Source: Leisingera coralii (lineage in GTDB: Bacteria > Pseudomonadota > Alphaproteobacteria > Rhodobacterales > Rhodobacteraceae). From it: a stretch of 64,000 nucleotides of DNA. The translations under genes and the position numbers were made by a program. The stretch covers positions 248,001 through 312,000 of the forward strand of contig NZ_JBHUPT010000002.1 of assembly GCF_049056525.1 (NCBI RefSeq), read 5' to 3'. Positions 1 to 8,264 of this stretch are shown piece after piece (positions within the stretch are counted from its first letter, which is position 1; each line of letters opens with the position of its first letter). The notes beneath the pieces are model-generated. The model saw nothing but the letters and a program-made list of their open reading frames with translations. It did not search any database and was not told where the DNA came from.

Positions 1-1340
1 CCTCCAAGCGCGGCGTCATTGTGATGAACACCCCGTTCGGCAACATGATCACCACCGCCGAACATGCCATCGCTATGATGTTCGCGGTGGCCCGCCAGCT
101 GCCCGAGGCTTCCGCCTCCACCCATGCCGGCAAGTGGGAAAAGTCCAAGTTCATGGGCACCGAACTCACCGCCAAGACCCTGGGCGTGATCGGCGCCGGC
201 AACATCGGCGGCATCGTCTGCGACCGCGCCCGCGGGTTGAAGATGAAGGTAATCGCCTACGATCCCTTCCTCAGCACCGACAAGGCCGACAAGATGGGTG
301 TCGAAAAGGTGGAGCTGGACGAGCTGCTGGCCCGCGCCGACTTCATCACCCTGCATGTGCCGCTGACCGACCAGACCCGCAACATCCTGTCCAAGGAAAA
401 CCTGGAAAAGACCAAGAAGGGCGTGCGCATCATCAACTGCGCCCGCGGCGGACTGGTGGATGAGGCCGCGCTGGCGGAGCTGCTGACCTCCGGCCATGTG
501 GCGGGGGCCGCCTTCGACGTGTTCTCGGTGGAGCCGGCCAAGGAAAACGCCCTCTTCGGCCTGCCGAACGTGGTCTGCACCCCGCACCTGGGCGCCGCCA
601 CCACCGAGGCGCAGGAAAACGTCGCCCTGCAGGTGGCCGAGCAGATGTCCAACTACCTGCTGACCGGTGCGGTTGAGAACGCGCTTAACATGCCCAGCGT
701 GACAGCTGAGGAAGCCAAGGTCATGGGCCCCTGGATCAAGCTGGCCGATCATCTGGGCAGCTTTGTCGGCCAGATGACGGATGAGCCGATCAAGGCGATC
801 AACATCCTCTATGACGGCGTCGCCGCCGGCATGAACCTGGATGCTCTGAACTGCGCGGTGGTTGCCGGCATCATGAAACGCGCCAACCCGGAGGTGAACC
901 TGGTCTCCGCGCCCGTCGTCGCTAAGGAGCGCGGCGTGCAAATTTCCACCACCAGCCAGGACAAATCCGGCTCCTTCGACGGCTATGTCAAGGTGACCGC
1001 GGTGACCTCCAAGCGCGAACGCTCGGTGGCCGGCACCGTGTTCTCCGACGGCAAGCCGCGGTTCATCCAGATCAAGGGCATCAACATCGACGCCGATGTG
1101 GGCGCGCATATGCTCTACACCACCAACGAGGACGTGCCCGGCATCATCGGCACCCTGGGCCACACCCTGGGCGACAATGGCGTTAATATCGCCAACTTCA
1201 CCCTGGGCCGGTCCGAGGCCGGCGGCGAGGCGATTGCGCTGCTCTATGTGGATGAACCGGTTCCTGGCGAGGTCCGTGCCAAGCTGGCGGAGACCGGCCT
1301 GTTCAACCAGATCAAGCCACTGGAGTTTGACGTCGCCTAA
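1..1340 (+). CDS. serA: D-3-phosphoglycerate dehydrogenase (5' truncated by window edge)
   Basis: The 3' part of D-3-phosphoglycerate dehydrogenase, which oxidises 3-phosphoglycerate with NAD+ to open serine synthesis. The frame stays open to base 1, so the start and roughly 90 residues lie outside. About 446 codons are visible, which fits the long (about 530-residue) form of the family. Visible motifs are the Rossmann loop GVIGAGNIGG, then NCARGGLVDEAAL and HLGAATTEAQEN with the catalytic histidine. A long C-terminal extension follows, ending in an ACT domain around NEDVPGIIGTLG, usually a serine-sensing or oligomerisation module. The stop lies inside the end of the convergent membrane-protein gene (29 bp shared). 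Confidence 0.96.
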   Translation, partial: SKRGVIVMNTPFGNMITTAEHAIAMMFAVARQLPEASASTHAGKWEKSKFMGTELTAKTLGVIGAGNIGGIVCDRARGLKMKVIAYDPFLSTDKADKMGVEKVELDELLARADFITLHVPLTDQTRNILSKENLEKTKKGVRIINCARGGLVDEAALAELLTSGHVAGAAFDVFSVEPAKENALFGLPNVVCTPHLGAATTEAQENVALQVAEQMSNYLLTGAVENALNMPSVTAEEAKVMGPWIKLADHLGSFVGQMTDEPIKAINILYDGVAAGMNLDALNCAVVAGIMKRANPEVNLVSAPVVAKERGVQISTTSQDKSGSFDGYVKVTAVTSKRERSVAGTVFSDGKPRFIQIKGINIDADVGAHMLYTTNEDVPGIIGTLGHTLGDNGVNIANFTLGRSEAGGEAIALLYVDEPVPGEVRAKLAETGLFNQIKPLEFDVA

Positions 1341-1791
1341 GGGACCTGAACGTCCCCAGCGAACGCCTCTGCCGTCCTTCGCGGGGGCGTTTGCCCCGTT
1401 TCTGCGCCGCCTTGAACTCCGCTTTTCGCGGCCGGTGCCGCACCACGACCACGGTAAAGATCAGCATCGACAGCAGCGCCGCCACCGATCCCGCCTGCGC
1501 CAGCACCTCGCTGCGCTCCTGAATGGCCAGCGGAATGCCCGGCACCAGCAGCACCAGCGCCAGCAGCGCCGTGCCCAGGTGCAGCCGCGGCAGCTTGCCT
1601 TTGGCTGCGGCCGGCAGCAGGTGGTAATAAAACGCATAGATCGAACAGCTGACCCAGCCGAGCAGGTTCAGGTGCCCGTGCGCCGGCGACAAGAGGTGGT
1701 CCTGGCTCGCCGACATCTGAATTCCCCAGACCATGCCGCCAAGCGCTGACACCACCGCCGCCAGCATGAACCACCGCGCAATTCCGACCAT
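1312..1791 (-). CDS. Small four-helix membrane protein, possibly heme-copper-oxidase-subunit-I-like
   Basis: A 159-residue membrane protein with about four hydrophobic helices (roughly residues 3-22, 38-58, 68-86 and 98-116) and a very basic C-terminal tail. The segment HGHLNLLGW between helices 1 and 2 resembles short proteins related to cytochrome oxidase subunit I, where such histidines can bind haem; this is a suggestion only. I chose the ATG at 1791 because GGGAGG sits seven bases upstream. A longer frame reaching 1917 has no such site and a poor N-terminus. It converges on serA and overlaps its last 29 bp. No partner gene indicates its role. Confidence 0.75.
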   Translation of the reverse strand: MVGIARWFMLAAVVSALGGMVWGIQMSASQDHLLSPAHGHLNLLGWVSCSIYAFYYHLLPAAAKGKLPRLHLGTALLALVLLVPGIPLAIQERSEVLAQAGSVAALLSMLIFTVVVVRHRPRKAEFKAAQKRGKRPREGRQRRSLGTFRSLRRRQTPVA

Positions 1792-1946
1792 GATCAATCC
1801 TCCCGGCTCTGACTGTCTGCAGGTGTCTTGCCCGATAAAATGCGGCGCCGGTGCCGGATTGCCAGCCGCCTGCCTGTTTTTCCCGGGGTTGAGCCTGCCG
1901 CCGCAATGCGCCATCAATCCGGCACAGCCCGCAGCAAGGAGCCGCC

Positions 1947-2675
1947 ATGACCGCCCCCCTCTACGCCATCGGCGACGTCCACGGCCAGCTGGAGATGCTG
2001 GAGCAGGCGCTGGCCCGGATCGGGGCTGACGGCGGCGAGGGCGCCCGCATCGTCTTTCTCGGCGACTACACCGACCGCGGCCCCGACAGCCGCGGCGTGA
2101 TCGAACGGCTCGCCCGGGGGCAGGCGGAAGGGCGCAACTGGATCTGCCTCAAGGGCAATCACGACCGGATGTTTTCCATGTTCATGGAGGACTACCCGCG
2201 CAACGATTCCCGGCTGCTGGTCGGCTACCACTGGCTGCACGAGCGGATCGGCGGCGTGGAGACGCTGCAGTCCTACGGGGTGGAGGTGGAAGACGGCGAC
2301 CGCATCTACCAGACCCACGCCCGCGCCCGCGCCGCAATCCCGCAGGCGCATCTGGACTTCCTGGCAGGCCTCAAACCCTACCACCAGGAGGGCGAACTGC
2401 TGTTTGTCCACGCGGGCATCCGCCCCGGCCTGCCGCTGGAGAGCCAAAGCGAGGACGATCTGATCTGGATCCGCCAGGAGTTCCTCAGCGACGAGCGCGC
2501 CCACCCCTGGCTGGTGGTGCATGGCCACACCCCGGGCAGGCAGGCCGAGCACCGGGTGAACCGCATCAACCTCGACAGCGGCGCCGGCTACGGCCGCCCG
2601 CTCACCGCCGCGGTGTTCGAGGGCCGCGACTGCTGGCTGCTGACAGAGGCGGGCAGGGTGCCGCTGAGACCCTGA
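1947..2675 (+). CDS. Calcineurin-like metallophosphatase (PrpA/serine-threonine phosphatase family)
   Basis: A 242-residue metallophosphoesterase of the bacterial protein-phosphatase-1-like family. Metal-binding motifs appear in family order: GDVHGQ near residue 9, GDYTDRGPDSRG near 37, GNHD near 71 and later VHGHTPG near 191 with the final histidine. Such enzymes use two metal ions to hydrolyse phosphoproteins, diadenosine polyphosphates or other phosphoesters; the substrate here cannot be read from sequence. The ATG at 1947 follows AAGGAG at good spacing. It stands alone, convergent with tdh, and an intergenic repeat lies just past its stop. Confidence 0.88.
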   Translation: MTAPLYAIGDVHGQLEMLEQALARIGADGGEGARIVFLGDYTDRGPDSRGVIERLARGQAEGRNWICLKGNHDRMFSMFMEDYPRNDSRLLVGYHWLHERIGGVETLQSYGVEVEDGDRIYQTHARARAAIPQAHLDFLAGLKPYHQEGELLFVHAGIRPGLPLESQSEDDLIWIRQEFLSDERAHPWLVVHGHTPGRQAEHRVNRINLDSGAGYGRPLTAAVFEGRDCWLLTEAGRVPLRP

Positions 2676-2694
2676 TCCGCATTTCATCTTTCTC

Positions 2695-2747
2695 GAAATA
2701 CTCTGGGGGTGAGCGCCAAAGGCGCGAGGGGGCAAAGCCCCCTCAAC
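2695..2747. repeat. Dispersed Rhodobacterales-type intergenic repeat, copy A
   Basis: The core AATACTCTGGGGGTGAGC is followed by the hairpin GAGGGGGC-AAA-GCCCCCTC. The core recurs at 19751-19804 and, degenerate and inverted, at 8872-8920. It lies between the convergent phosphatase and tdh genes and may act as a terminator for either. Confidence 0.75.
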
Positions 2748-2753
2748 CGGACA

Positions 2754-3800
2754 TCACGTCCAATCCAGCACCACCTTGCCGCTGGCCCCTGATTTCATCG
2801 CCGCAAACCCTTCGGCAAAATCATCCACCCCGAACCGGTGGGTGATCACCCGGCTCACATCCAGGCCGTTCTGCAGCATGGCGATCATCTTGTACCAGGT
2901 CTCGAACATCTCGCGCCCGTAGACCCCCTTGATGGTGATCGCCTTGAACACGATGCGCGACCAGTCGACCGGCGATTTGCCCGGCGGAATGCCCAGGAGG
3001 GCAATCTTGCCGCCCATCACCAGCGCCTCCACCATCTGATCCAGCGCCGCCTGGCTGCCGGACATCTCCAGCCCGACGTCAAACCCCTGCTTCATGCCCA
3101 GCTCCTGGATCACGTCCTGCAGCTCCTCCTTGGACACATCCACCGTGCGCACCGCCGGCACCACATGGGCGGCCAGCTTCAGCCGGTCCGGGTTGATGTC
3201 GGTGATCACCACATGCCGCGCACCGGCATGTTTCGCCACCGCCGCCGCCATGATGCCGATAGGCCCGGCCCCGGTGATCAGCACATCCTCGCCCAGCAGA
3301 TCAAAGCTGAGGGCGGTATGCACCGCATTGCCCAGCGGATCGAGGATCGCACCGATCTCGTCCGGGATGTCATCCGGCAGCGGCACCACGTTGAAGGCGG
3401 GCAGCTTCAGATACTCGGCAAAGGCGCCCTGCTCATTCACCCCGATGCCGCGGGTGCCGGGGTCCAGATGGAACTTGCCGGCCCGGCTCTGGCGCGAGTC
3501 GGTCTTGATCAGATGCCCTTCGCCGGAACAGCGCTGGCCGACCGCCAGATCGGTGACATTGCGGCCGATCTCGACGATCTCGCCCGCAAACTCATGGCCG
3601 GTAATCATCGGCACCGGCACGGTGTGGGACGCCCATTCGTCCCAGTTCCAGATGTGAATGTCGGTGCCGCAGATGCCGGTCTTCTTCACCTTGATCAGCA
3701 CCTCGTCCGGGCCGATCTCCGGCACCGGCGCCTGCACCATCCACAGGCCCTCCTGCGGATGGCTCTTCTCCAGCGCCTTCATCGTGTTCGGACGGCTCAT
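2754..3800 (-). CDS. tdh: L-threonine 3-dehydrogenase, structural-zinc cysteines absent
   Basis: A 348-residue zinc-type alcohol-dehydrogenase-family enzyme. It oxidises L-threonine with NAD+ to 2-amino-3-ketobutyrate, the substrate of Kbl encoded just upstream. The catalytic zinc site is present: Cys44 in GICGTDIHIWNWDEW and His69-Glu70 in GHEF. The nucleotide site follows in ITGAGPIGIMAAA. The loop that carries four structural-zinc cysteines in E. coli Tdh reads HLIKTDSRQSRAGKFHLD here (about residues 96-113), with Lys, Ser, Ser and Asp in their place. The ATG overlaps the kbl stop by four bases (ATGA), implying translational coupling. An internal ATG at residue 7 matches the E. coli start and is an alternative. 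Confidence 0.95.
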   Translation of the reverse strand: MSRPNTMKALEKSHPQEGLWMVQAPVPEIGPDEVLIKVKKTGICGTDIHIWNWDEWASHTVPVPMITGHEFAGEIVEIGRNVTDLAVGQRCSGEGHLIKTDSRQSRAGKFHLDPGTRGIGVNEQGAFAEYLKLPAFNVVPLPDDIPDEIGAILDPLGNAVHTALSFDLLGEDVLITGAGPIGIMAAAVAKHAGARHVVITDINPDRLKLAAHVVPAVRTVDVSKEELQDVIQELGMKQGFDVGLEMSGSQAALDQMVEALVMGGKIALLGIPPGKSPVDWSRIVFKAITIKGVYGREMFETWYKMIAMLQNGLDVSRVITHRFGVDDFAEGFAAMKSGASGKVVLDWT

Positions 3801-4984
3801 GACAGGATCCCCAGTTCCTTGCCGACCTTGCCAAAGGCCGCCAGCGCCCGGTCCAGTTCGTCCCGCGTCAGCGCCGCGTTCATCTGCGTCCGGATCCGCG
3901 CCTGGCCGCGCGGCACCACCGGAAAGAAGAAGCCGGAGACATAGACGCCCTCGTCGAACAGCCTGGCCGCCATATCCTGCGCCAGCTGCGCCTCGCCCAG
4001 CATCACCGGGATGATCGGATGCTCACCGGGCAAGAGGTCAAAGCCCAGCTTTTCCAGCCCCGCCCGCCAGTAGCGCGCATTCTCGAACAGCTGCGCCCGC
4101 AGCCCGTCCCCTTCCTCTACCAGCCGGATCGCCTCCAGCCCGGCAGCAACAATCGATGGCGGCAGCGAATTGGAGAACAAATAGGGCCGCGCCCGCTGCC
4201 GCAGCAGGTCGATCACTGGCTGCGGCCCGGCGATATAACCGCCGATGGCCCCCCCAAGTGCTTTGCCCAAGGTTCCCGTCAGGATGTCCACGTCCACCCC
4301 GAAATGCTCCGGCGTGCCGGCCCCCGTCGCGCCCATGAAACCGGTGGCGTGGCAGTCATCCACCATCACGATGGCATCGTATTTGTCCGCCAGCGCCCGG
4401 ATCTCCGGCAGCTTGGCCAGGTAGCCGTCCATCGAGAACACGCCGTCGGTCGCGATCATGATATGCCGCGCGCCGTCCTCGCGGGCCTGTTTCAGCCAGG
4501 CCTCCAGGTCGTTCATGTCGCTGTTCAGATAGCGGTAGCGCTTGGCCTTGCACAGCCGGATGCCGTCGATGATCGAGGCATGGTTGAGCGTATCCGAGAT
4601 GATCGCATCCTCCGGCCCCAACAGCGGCTCGAACAGTCCGCCGTTGGCGTCGAAACAGGCGGCAAACAGGATCGCGTCATCCTTGCCCAGGAACTTCGCC
4701 AGCCGCTGCTCCAGCTCCCGGTGAATGTCCTGGGTGCCGCAGATGAACCGCACCGAGGCCATGCCGAACCCCTTCGGCTCCATCGCGTCCTTGGCCGCCT
4801 TGATCAGGGCGGGGTGGTCGGCCAGACCCAGGTAGTTGTTGGCGCACAGGTTGATCACCTGACGCCCGCCAACCGTGATCTCGCCCCCCTGCGGGGAGGT
4901 GATCATTCGCTCGCGCTTGTACAGCCCCTCGGCCTCGATCTGGGCCAGCGTATTGGAGATGTCGGTCAGAAAAGCAGTGGACAT
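3797..4984 (-). CDS. kbl: 2-amino-3-ketobutyrate CoA ligase (glycine C-acetyltransferase)
   Basis: A 395-residue PLP enzyme of the alpha-oxoamine synthase family. With CoA it cleaves 2-amino-3-ketobutyrate to glycine and acetyl-CoA, completing threonine breakdown with Tdh. Visible features are the glycine-rich NNYLGLADHP, the substrate-binding DGVFSMDGYLAKL, DDCHATGFMG with the PLP-pyridine aspartate, and TGTLGKALGGAIGG carrying the PLP lysine. An upstream TTG at 4990 is in frame, but AAAGGAG lies seven bases before the ATG at 4984, so I start there. First gene of the kbl-tdh operon. Confidence 0.96.
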   Translation of the reverse strand: MSTAFLTDISNTLAQIEAEGLYKRERMITSPQGGEITVGGRQVINLCANNYLGLADHPALIKAAKDAMEPKGFGMASVRFICGTQDIHRELEQRLAKFLGKDDAILFAACFDANGGLFEPLLGPEDAIISDTLNHASIIDGIRLCKAKRYRYLNSDMNDLEAWLKQAREDGARHIMIATDGVFSMDGYLAKLPEIRALADKYDAIVMVDDCHATGFMGATGAGTPEHFGVDVDILTGTLGKALGGAIGGYIAGPQPVIDLLRQRARPYLFSNSLPPSIVAAGLEAIRLVEEGDGLRAQLFENARYWRAGLEKLGFDLLPGEHPIIPVMLGEAQLAQDMAARLFDEGVYVSGFFFPVVPRGQARIRTQMNAALTRDELDRALAAFGKVGKELGILS

Positions 4985-5147
4985 GCGCAAGCTCCTTTGG
5001 TGTCTCGAGTCGCGTGTCTAGCATAGCGGATGCGTTTCCGGAATACAGGATTTCAGGATTACGGAAAAAAATCCGTGAAACTGGACGCCGCCGGTGAACT
5101 TCCGCCAAACTGGACTATCTGCCCCCGAACTAGGGAGGATTGCAGAC

Positions 5148-5549
5148 ATGGCAAGGGTCACGGGAATTGGCGGCGTCTTCATCAAGGCACGCGGCGATGC
5201 CAAGGCGCTGGCGGCATGGTACCGCGACCACCTGGGGCTGGAGCTGACGGAGTTCGGCGGCGCCATCCTCAACTGGCAGGACGACAGGGCAGAGGACGGC
5301 GGCCTCACCGTCTGGGGCACTGCCGACCCCGATGGCACATGGTTCGCGCCCAGCACCTCCAGCTTCATGATCAACTACCGGATCGACGACATGGACGGCA
5401 TGATTGCGCAGCTGACCGCCGCAGGCATCCCCATCGAGCAAGGGCCGGAGTCCCATGAAAACGGCCGCTTCGCCTGGATCCTGGACCCCGAGGGCAACAA
5501 GGTGGAGCTGTGGGAGCCCAAGCTTTGGGACGAGAAGAACAAGGACTGA
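5148..5549 (+). CDS. VOC-family (glyoxalase/bleomycin-resistance fold) protein
   Basis: A 133-residue vicinal-oxygen-chelate protein. It has the N-terminal strand-helix pattern (FIKARGDAKALAAWYRDHLG), and the C-terminal half ends in FAWILDPEGNKVELWEP, where the glutamate is the usual metal ligand. Family members include glyoxalase I, dioxygenases and antibiotic-binding proteins, so the substrate is open. The ATG at 5148 is preceded by AGGGAGG at good spacing; an earlier in-frame GTG at 5094 has none. It is divergent from kbl and followed by the cold-shock terminator on the other strand. Confidence 0.85.
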   Translation: MARVTGIGGVFIKARGDAKALAAWYRDHLGLELTEFGGAILNWQDDRAEDGGLTVWGTADPDGTWFAPSTSSFMINYRIDDMDGMIAQLTAAGIPIEQGPESHENGRFAWILDPEGNKVELWEPKLWDEKNKD

Positions 5550-5571
5550 CAGGCCAATAGAAAACCAGGCC

Positions 5572-5604
5572 AAAAGAAAACGCGGCCCCTTTTCAGGGAC
5601 CGCG
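5572..5604 (-). terminator. Rho-independent terminator of the cold-shock gene
   Basis: Read on the minus strand, CGCGGTCCC and GGGGCCGCG pair as a nine-base stem (one G-U) around TGAAAA, followed by TTTTCTTTT. It starts 26 bases past the csp stop. Confidence 0.9.
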
Positions 5605-5629
5605 CTTCCGGTCTGCAATACTGCGTGGC

Positions 5630-5836
5630 TTATGCCAGCTGCAGGTTCACCGCCGACTCGCGGCCGTCACGGCCTGCTTCGATGTCGAAGGTGACTTTCT
5701 GGTTGTCCGCCAGGCCGGTCAGGCCGGAACGCTCAACAGCAGAGATGTGCACGAACACATCTTTGGTGCCGCCGTCGGGTGCGATGAAGCCGAAGCCTTT
5801 GGTGGTGTTGAACCATTTTACGGTGCCAGTGGCCAT
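5630..5836 (-). CDS. cspA: Cold-shock-domain protein (CspA family)
   Basis: A 68-residue single-domain OB-fold nucleic-acid chaperone. The RNA-binding motifs GTVKWFNTTKGFGFI (RNP1 region) and DVFVHISAV (RNP2) are intact, and the length equals the family norm. Such proteins melt secondary structure in RNA, often under cold or stationary-phase stress. The start follows AGGAG by about ten bases. A gene-free leader of up to about 300 bases precedes it, compatible with a long regulatory 5' UTR, and a strong terminator follows. The paralogue (cspA, cspC and so on) cannot be told apart from sequence alone. Confidence 0.95.
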   Translation of the reverse strand: MATGTVKWFNTTKGFGFIAPDGGTKDVFVHISAVERSGLTGLADNQKVTFDIEAGRDGRESAVNLQLA

Positions 5837-6162
5837 ATCCGTAGTCTCCTAGAATTTGCTGCCCGCGGAAGTGCGGCAGCCTGGCGTAGTCGGTCTGGAT
5901 CGAGAGACTGATAACGCCGCAGAGCGGGAGACAGTGGATCGACAAGAATAACGTAAGCGGACCACATATGGTCTGTGTCTCCGAGTCGTTCAAGGGCTTT
6001 ATGTATAAAAGACGGGAGACGGGGTTTTCTTGCCGATGCAGCCGTCCAGCTCATCTTACAGATGTCCCGTCCGGCCTCCCGCCGAAGGGCGCGTTTACGG
6101 CGTCACCTGTTTCATTCAGGTTGCGGCCCTCACGTTGCTCCCGCGCAGGAAGACGTCGCGCC
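5837..6162. other. Gene-free spacer upstream of csp
   Basis: No credible gene. It lies between csp (its leader, minus strand) and the 3' end of the XRE-cupin gene. It includes an AT-rich run TTTATGTATAAAAG at about 5999-6012 and a small dyad CATCT-TAC-AGATG at 6052-6064. A minus-strand csp promoter is expected here, but I could not pick one with confidence. Confidence 0.5.
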
Positions 6163-6729
6163 TTAGGCGTTCTTCACAATCAGAAACACCCGCGCAGGCC
6201 CCTCGGGCGCGGTGATCGAATGGGCCACATCAGCGGCATAGCGGGCGGTGTCGCCGGCCTGCAGCTGGTCCTTGGCATTGCCGGAGCTCACCGCGATCTC
6301 GCCCTCCAGCACCGTCAGCTGCTCTACCGCGCCGCGGGTGTGCGGCTGGCTGATCAGCGCGCCGCCCTGATCGAACCGGATGTCATAAACCTCATGCCCG
6401 CCGGCTTCCTCCGGCGGCGACAGGATGCGGATGCGGCAGCCCTGGCCCATGTTCTCGATCTTGGGCACGTCGGCTGCGCGCAGCACCTCGATCCGGTCCT
6501 GCATGTCGCCCGCTTCCAGCAGCCCGGCAAAATCCACCTGCAGCGCGCGGGTCAGGTTCCACAGCGTCGCAATGGTGGGGGAGCTTTCGCCGCGTTCGAT
6601 CTGGCTCACCATCGAGCGGCTGACGCCGGAGAGATTCGCCACCGCCTCCAGGCTCAGGCCCTGGGCGCGGCGGGCCTCCTTCAGGCGGGCGGGCAGCAGG
6701 GTCAGGATATCGTCTGTGTTTTCCGTCAT
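6163..6729 (-). CDS. XRE-family transcriptional regulator with C-terminal cupin
   Basis: A 188-residue regulator. Residues about 12-66 form an HTH_3 domain (LKEARRAQGLSLEAVANLSG, then SRSMVSQIERGESSPTI), and residues 105-185 form a small cupin barrel (SQPHTRGAVEQLTVLEGEI). This architecture is typical of repressors that sense a small metabolite. The true start is the ATG at 6729; the frame stays open far upstream but crosses the repeat array and is not protein-like. It is divergent from the thiolase gene, and the shared 203-bp spacer contains a tandem 11-bp repeat. Control of the thiolase or of itself is inference. Confidence 0.88.
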   Translation of the reverse strand: MTENTDDILTLLPARLKEARRAQGLSLEAVANLSGVSRSMVSQIERGESSPTIATLWNLTRALQVDFAGLLEAGDMQDRIEVLRAADVPKIENMGQGCRIRILSPPEEAGGHEVYDIRFDQGGALISQPHTRGAVEQLTVLEGEIAVSSGNAKDQLQAGDTARYAADVAHSITAPEGPARVFLIVKNA

Positions 6730-6799
6730 GACGGATTCTCTGCGCTGATGAGGCTGATTTGTCAAATGTTCCGGCGCATCGCGATGCTGCGCTGCAGCG

Positions 6800-6839
6800 G
6801 TGCACAGGGGGTGTACAGGGGGTGCACAGGGGGTGACAG
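6800..6839 (+). repeat. Tandem 11-bp repeat array GTGYACAGGGG, copy 1
   Basis: Three head-to-tail units read GTGCACAGGGG, GTGTACAGGGG and GTGCACAGGGG (6800-6832), with a decayed fourth (GTGACAG). The spacing of one helical turn and the position between two divergent starts suggest a protein-binding array. A second array lies inverted at 63938-63970. Confidence 0.85.
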
Positions 6840-6932
6840 CCAGGTGACGCCGCGTTTTGATGACGGCACGTATCAGCAGACAGATCCATGCTGCGGGTGC
6901 ATGATAGGGCAAATCTGACGAGGAGAGAGATT

Positions 6933-8108
6933 ATGAATGACATCGTGATCCTGGACGGCGCCCGCACCGCCATCGGCACTTTTGGCGGCGCGCTGGCGGG
7001 CACAGCGCCGATCGACCTGGCCGCCACCGTCTCCAAGGCGGCGCTGGAACGCTCCGGCGTCGAGGGCGGCCAGATCGGCCATGTGGTCTTTGGCCATATC
7101 ATCAACACCGAGCCGCGCGACATGTACCTGAGCCGGGTTGCCGCGATGCAGGCCGGGGTGCCGGACGTGGTTCCGGCGATGAACGTGAACCGTCTGTGCG
7201 GCTCCGGCGTGCAGGCAATTGTCTCGGCTTATCAGTCGCTTGCCATGGGCGATGCGGAATTCGCCCTTGCCGGCGGCGCCGAAAACATGTCGCGCAGCCC
7301 CTACATCCTCCAGCAAAGCCGCTGGGGCGCGAAGATGGGCGATGTGAGGTCGCTCGACATGATGCTGGGCGCCCTGAACTGCCCCTTCGGCACCGGCCAC
7401 ATGGGGGTGACGGCCGAGAATGTGGCGGACGAGCATGACATCACCCGCGCGCAGATGGATGAGTTTGCCCTCACCAGCCAGACCCGCGCGGCGGCGGCGA
7501 TTGAGGCCGGGCATTTCAAATCGCAGATCACCCCGGTCGAAGTGAAGGTGAAACGCGACCTGGTGCCGTTTGAAGTGGATGAACACCCCAAGGCCACCAC
7601 GCCGGAAGCGCTGGCCGGACTAAGGGCGGTGTTCCAGAAGGACGGCCGGGTAACTGCCGGAAATGCCAGCGGAATCAACGACGGCGCGGCGGCCATGGTG
7701 CTGGCCACCGCTGCGGCGGCAGAGAAGGCGGGGCTGAAGCCCAAGGCGCGGATTCTGGGCTATGCCCATGCCGGCGTGCGCCCCGAGGTGATGGGAATCG
7801 GCCCGGTCCCCGCGGTGCGCAACCTTTTGGAGAGAACCGGCCTGTCGGCTGGCGATTTCGACGTGATCGAATCGAACGAAGCCTTCGCCGCGCAGGCGCT
7901 GGCAGTGAACAAGGAACTGGGGCTGGACCCGGCCAAGGTGAACCCCAACGGCGGCGCCATTGCGCTGGGCCATCCGGTGGGCGCTACCGGAGCGATTATC
8001 ACATTGAAAACGCTCTATGAACTGGAGCGGACCGGCGGCTCGAAAGGGCTGATCACGATGTGCATCGGCGGCGGTCAGGGCATTGCCCTGGCGATTGAAC
8101 GGCTCTGA
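6933..8108 (+). CDS. Acetyl-CoA acetyltransferase / beta-ketothiolase
   Basis: A 391-residue thiolase. It condenses two acetyl-CoA to acetoacetyl-CoA, or cleaves 3-ketoacyl-CoA, in polyhydroxybutyrate or fatty-acid metabolism. Active-site residues are intact: Cys89 in NRLCGSGVQ, His near 347 in ALGHPVGATG, and the second cysteine in CIGGGQG near the end. The ATG follows GAGGAGAG closely; the frame extends upstream but with no ribosome site. No phaB or fad gene lies beside it, so a biosynthetic versus degradative role cannot be settled. The regulator-like XRE-cupin gene is divergent. A strong hairpin follows the stop. Confidence 0.93.
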   Translation: MNDIVILDGARTAIGTFGGALAGTAPIDLAATVSKAALERSGVEGGQIGHVVFGHIINTEPRDMYLSRVAAMQAGVPDVVPAMNVNRLCGSGVQAIVSAYQSLAMGDAEFALAGGAENMSRSPYILQQSRWGAKMGDVRSLDMMLGALNCPFGTGHMGVTAENVADEHDITRAQMDEFALTSQTRAAAAIEAGHFKSQITPVEVKVKRDLVPFEVDEHPKATTPEALAGLRAVFQKDGRVTAGNASGINDGAAAMVLATAAAAEKAGLKPKARILGYAHAGVRPEVMGIGPVPAVRNLLERTGLSAGDFDVIESNEAFAAQALAVNKELGLDPAKVNPNGGAIALGHPVGATGAIITLKTLYELERTGGSKGLITMCIGGGQGIALAIERL

Positions 8109-8119
8109 CGGCAAGGCCG

Positions 8120-8148
8120 GCAAGGGGCGCCAATCCGGCGCTCCTTGC
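8120..8148 (+). terminator. Strong hairpin after the thiolase, no U-tract
   Basis: GCAAGGGGCGCC and GGCGCTCCTTGC form a 12-base stem (one G-U) with an AATCC loop, 11 bases past the stop. No T-run follows, so it may stabilise the 3' end or act with Rho. Confidence 0.6.
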
Positions 8149-8264
8149 CCGGGCAACACGGCTTTTGCGAAGATATATTGCCATCTCCCTATGTGTGTTA
8201 TGCAGTTTTAAGCATGAAAAATATCCCGTTGGAGCGCGTGGCGTTTCACGGTGATCTCCAGAAT

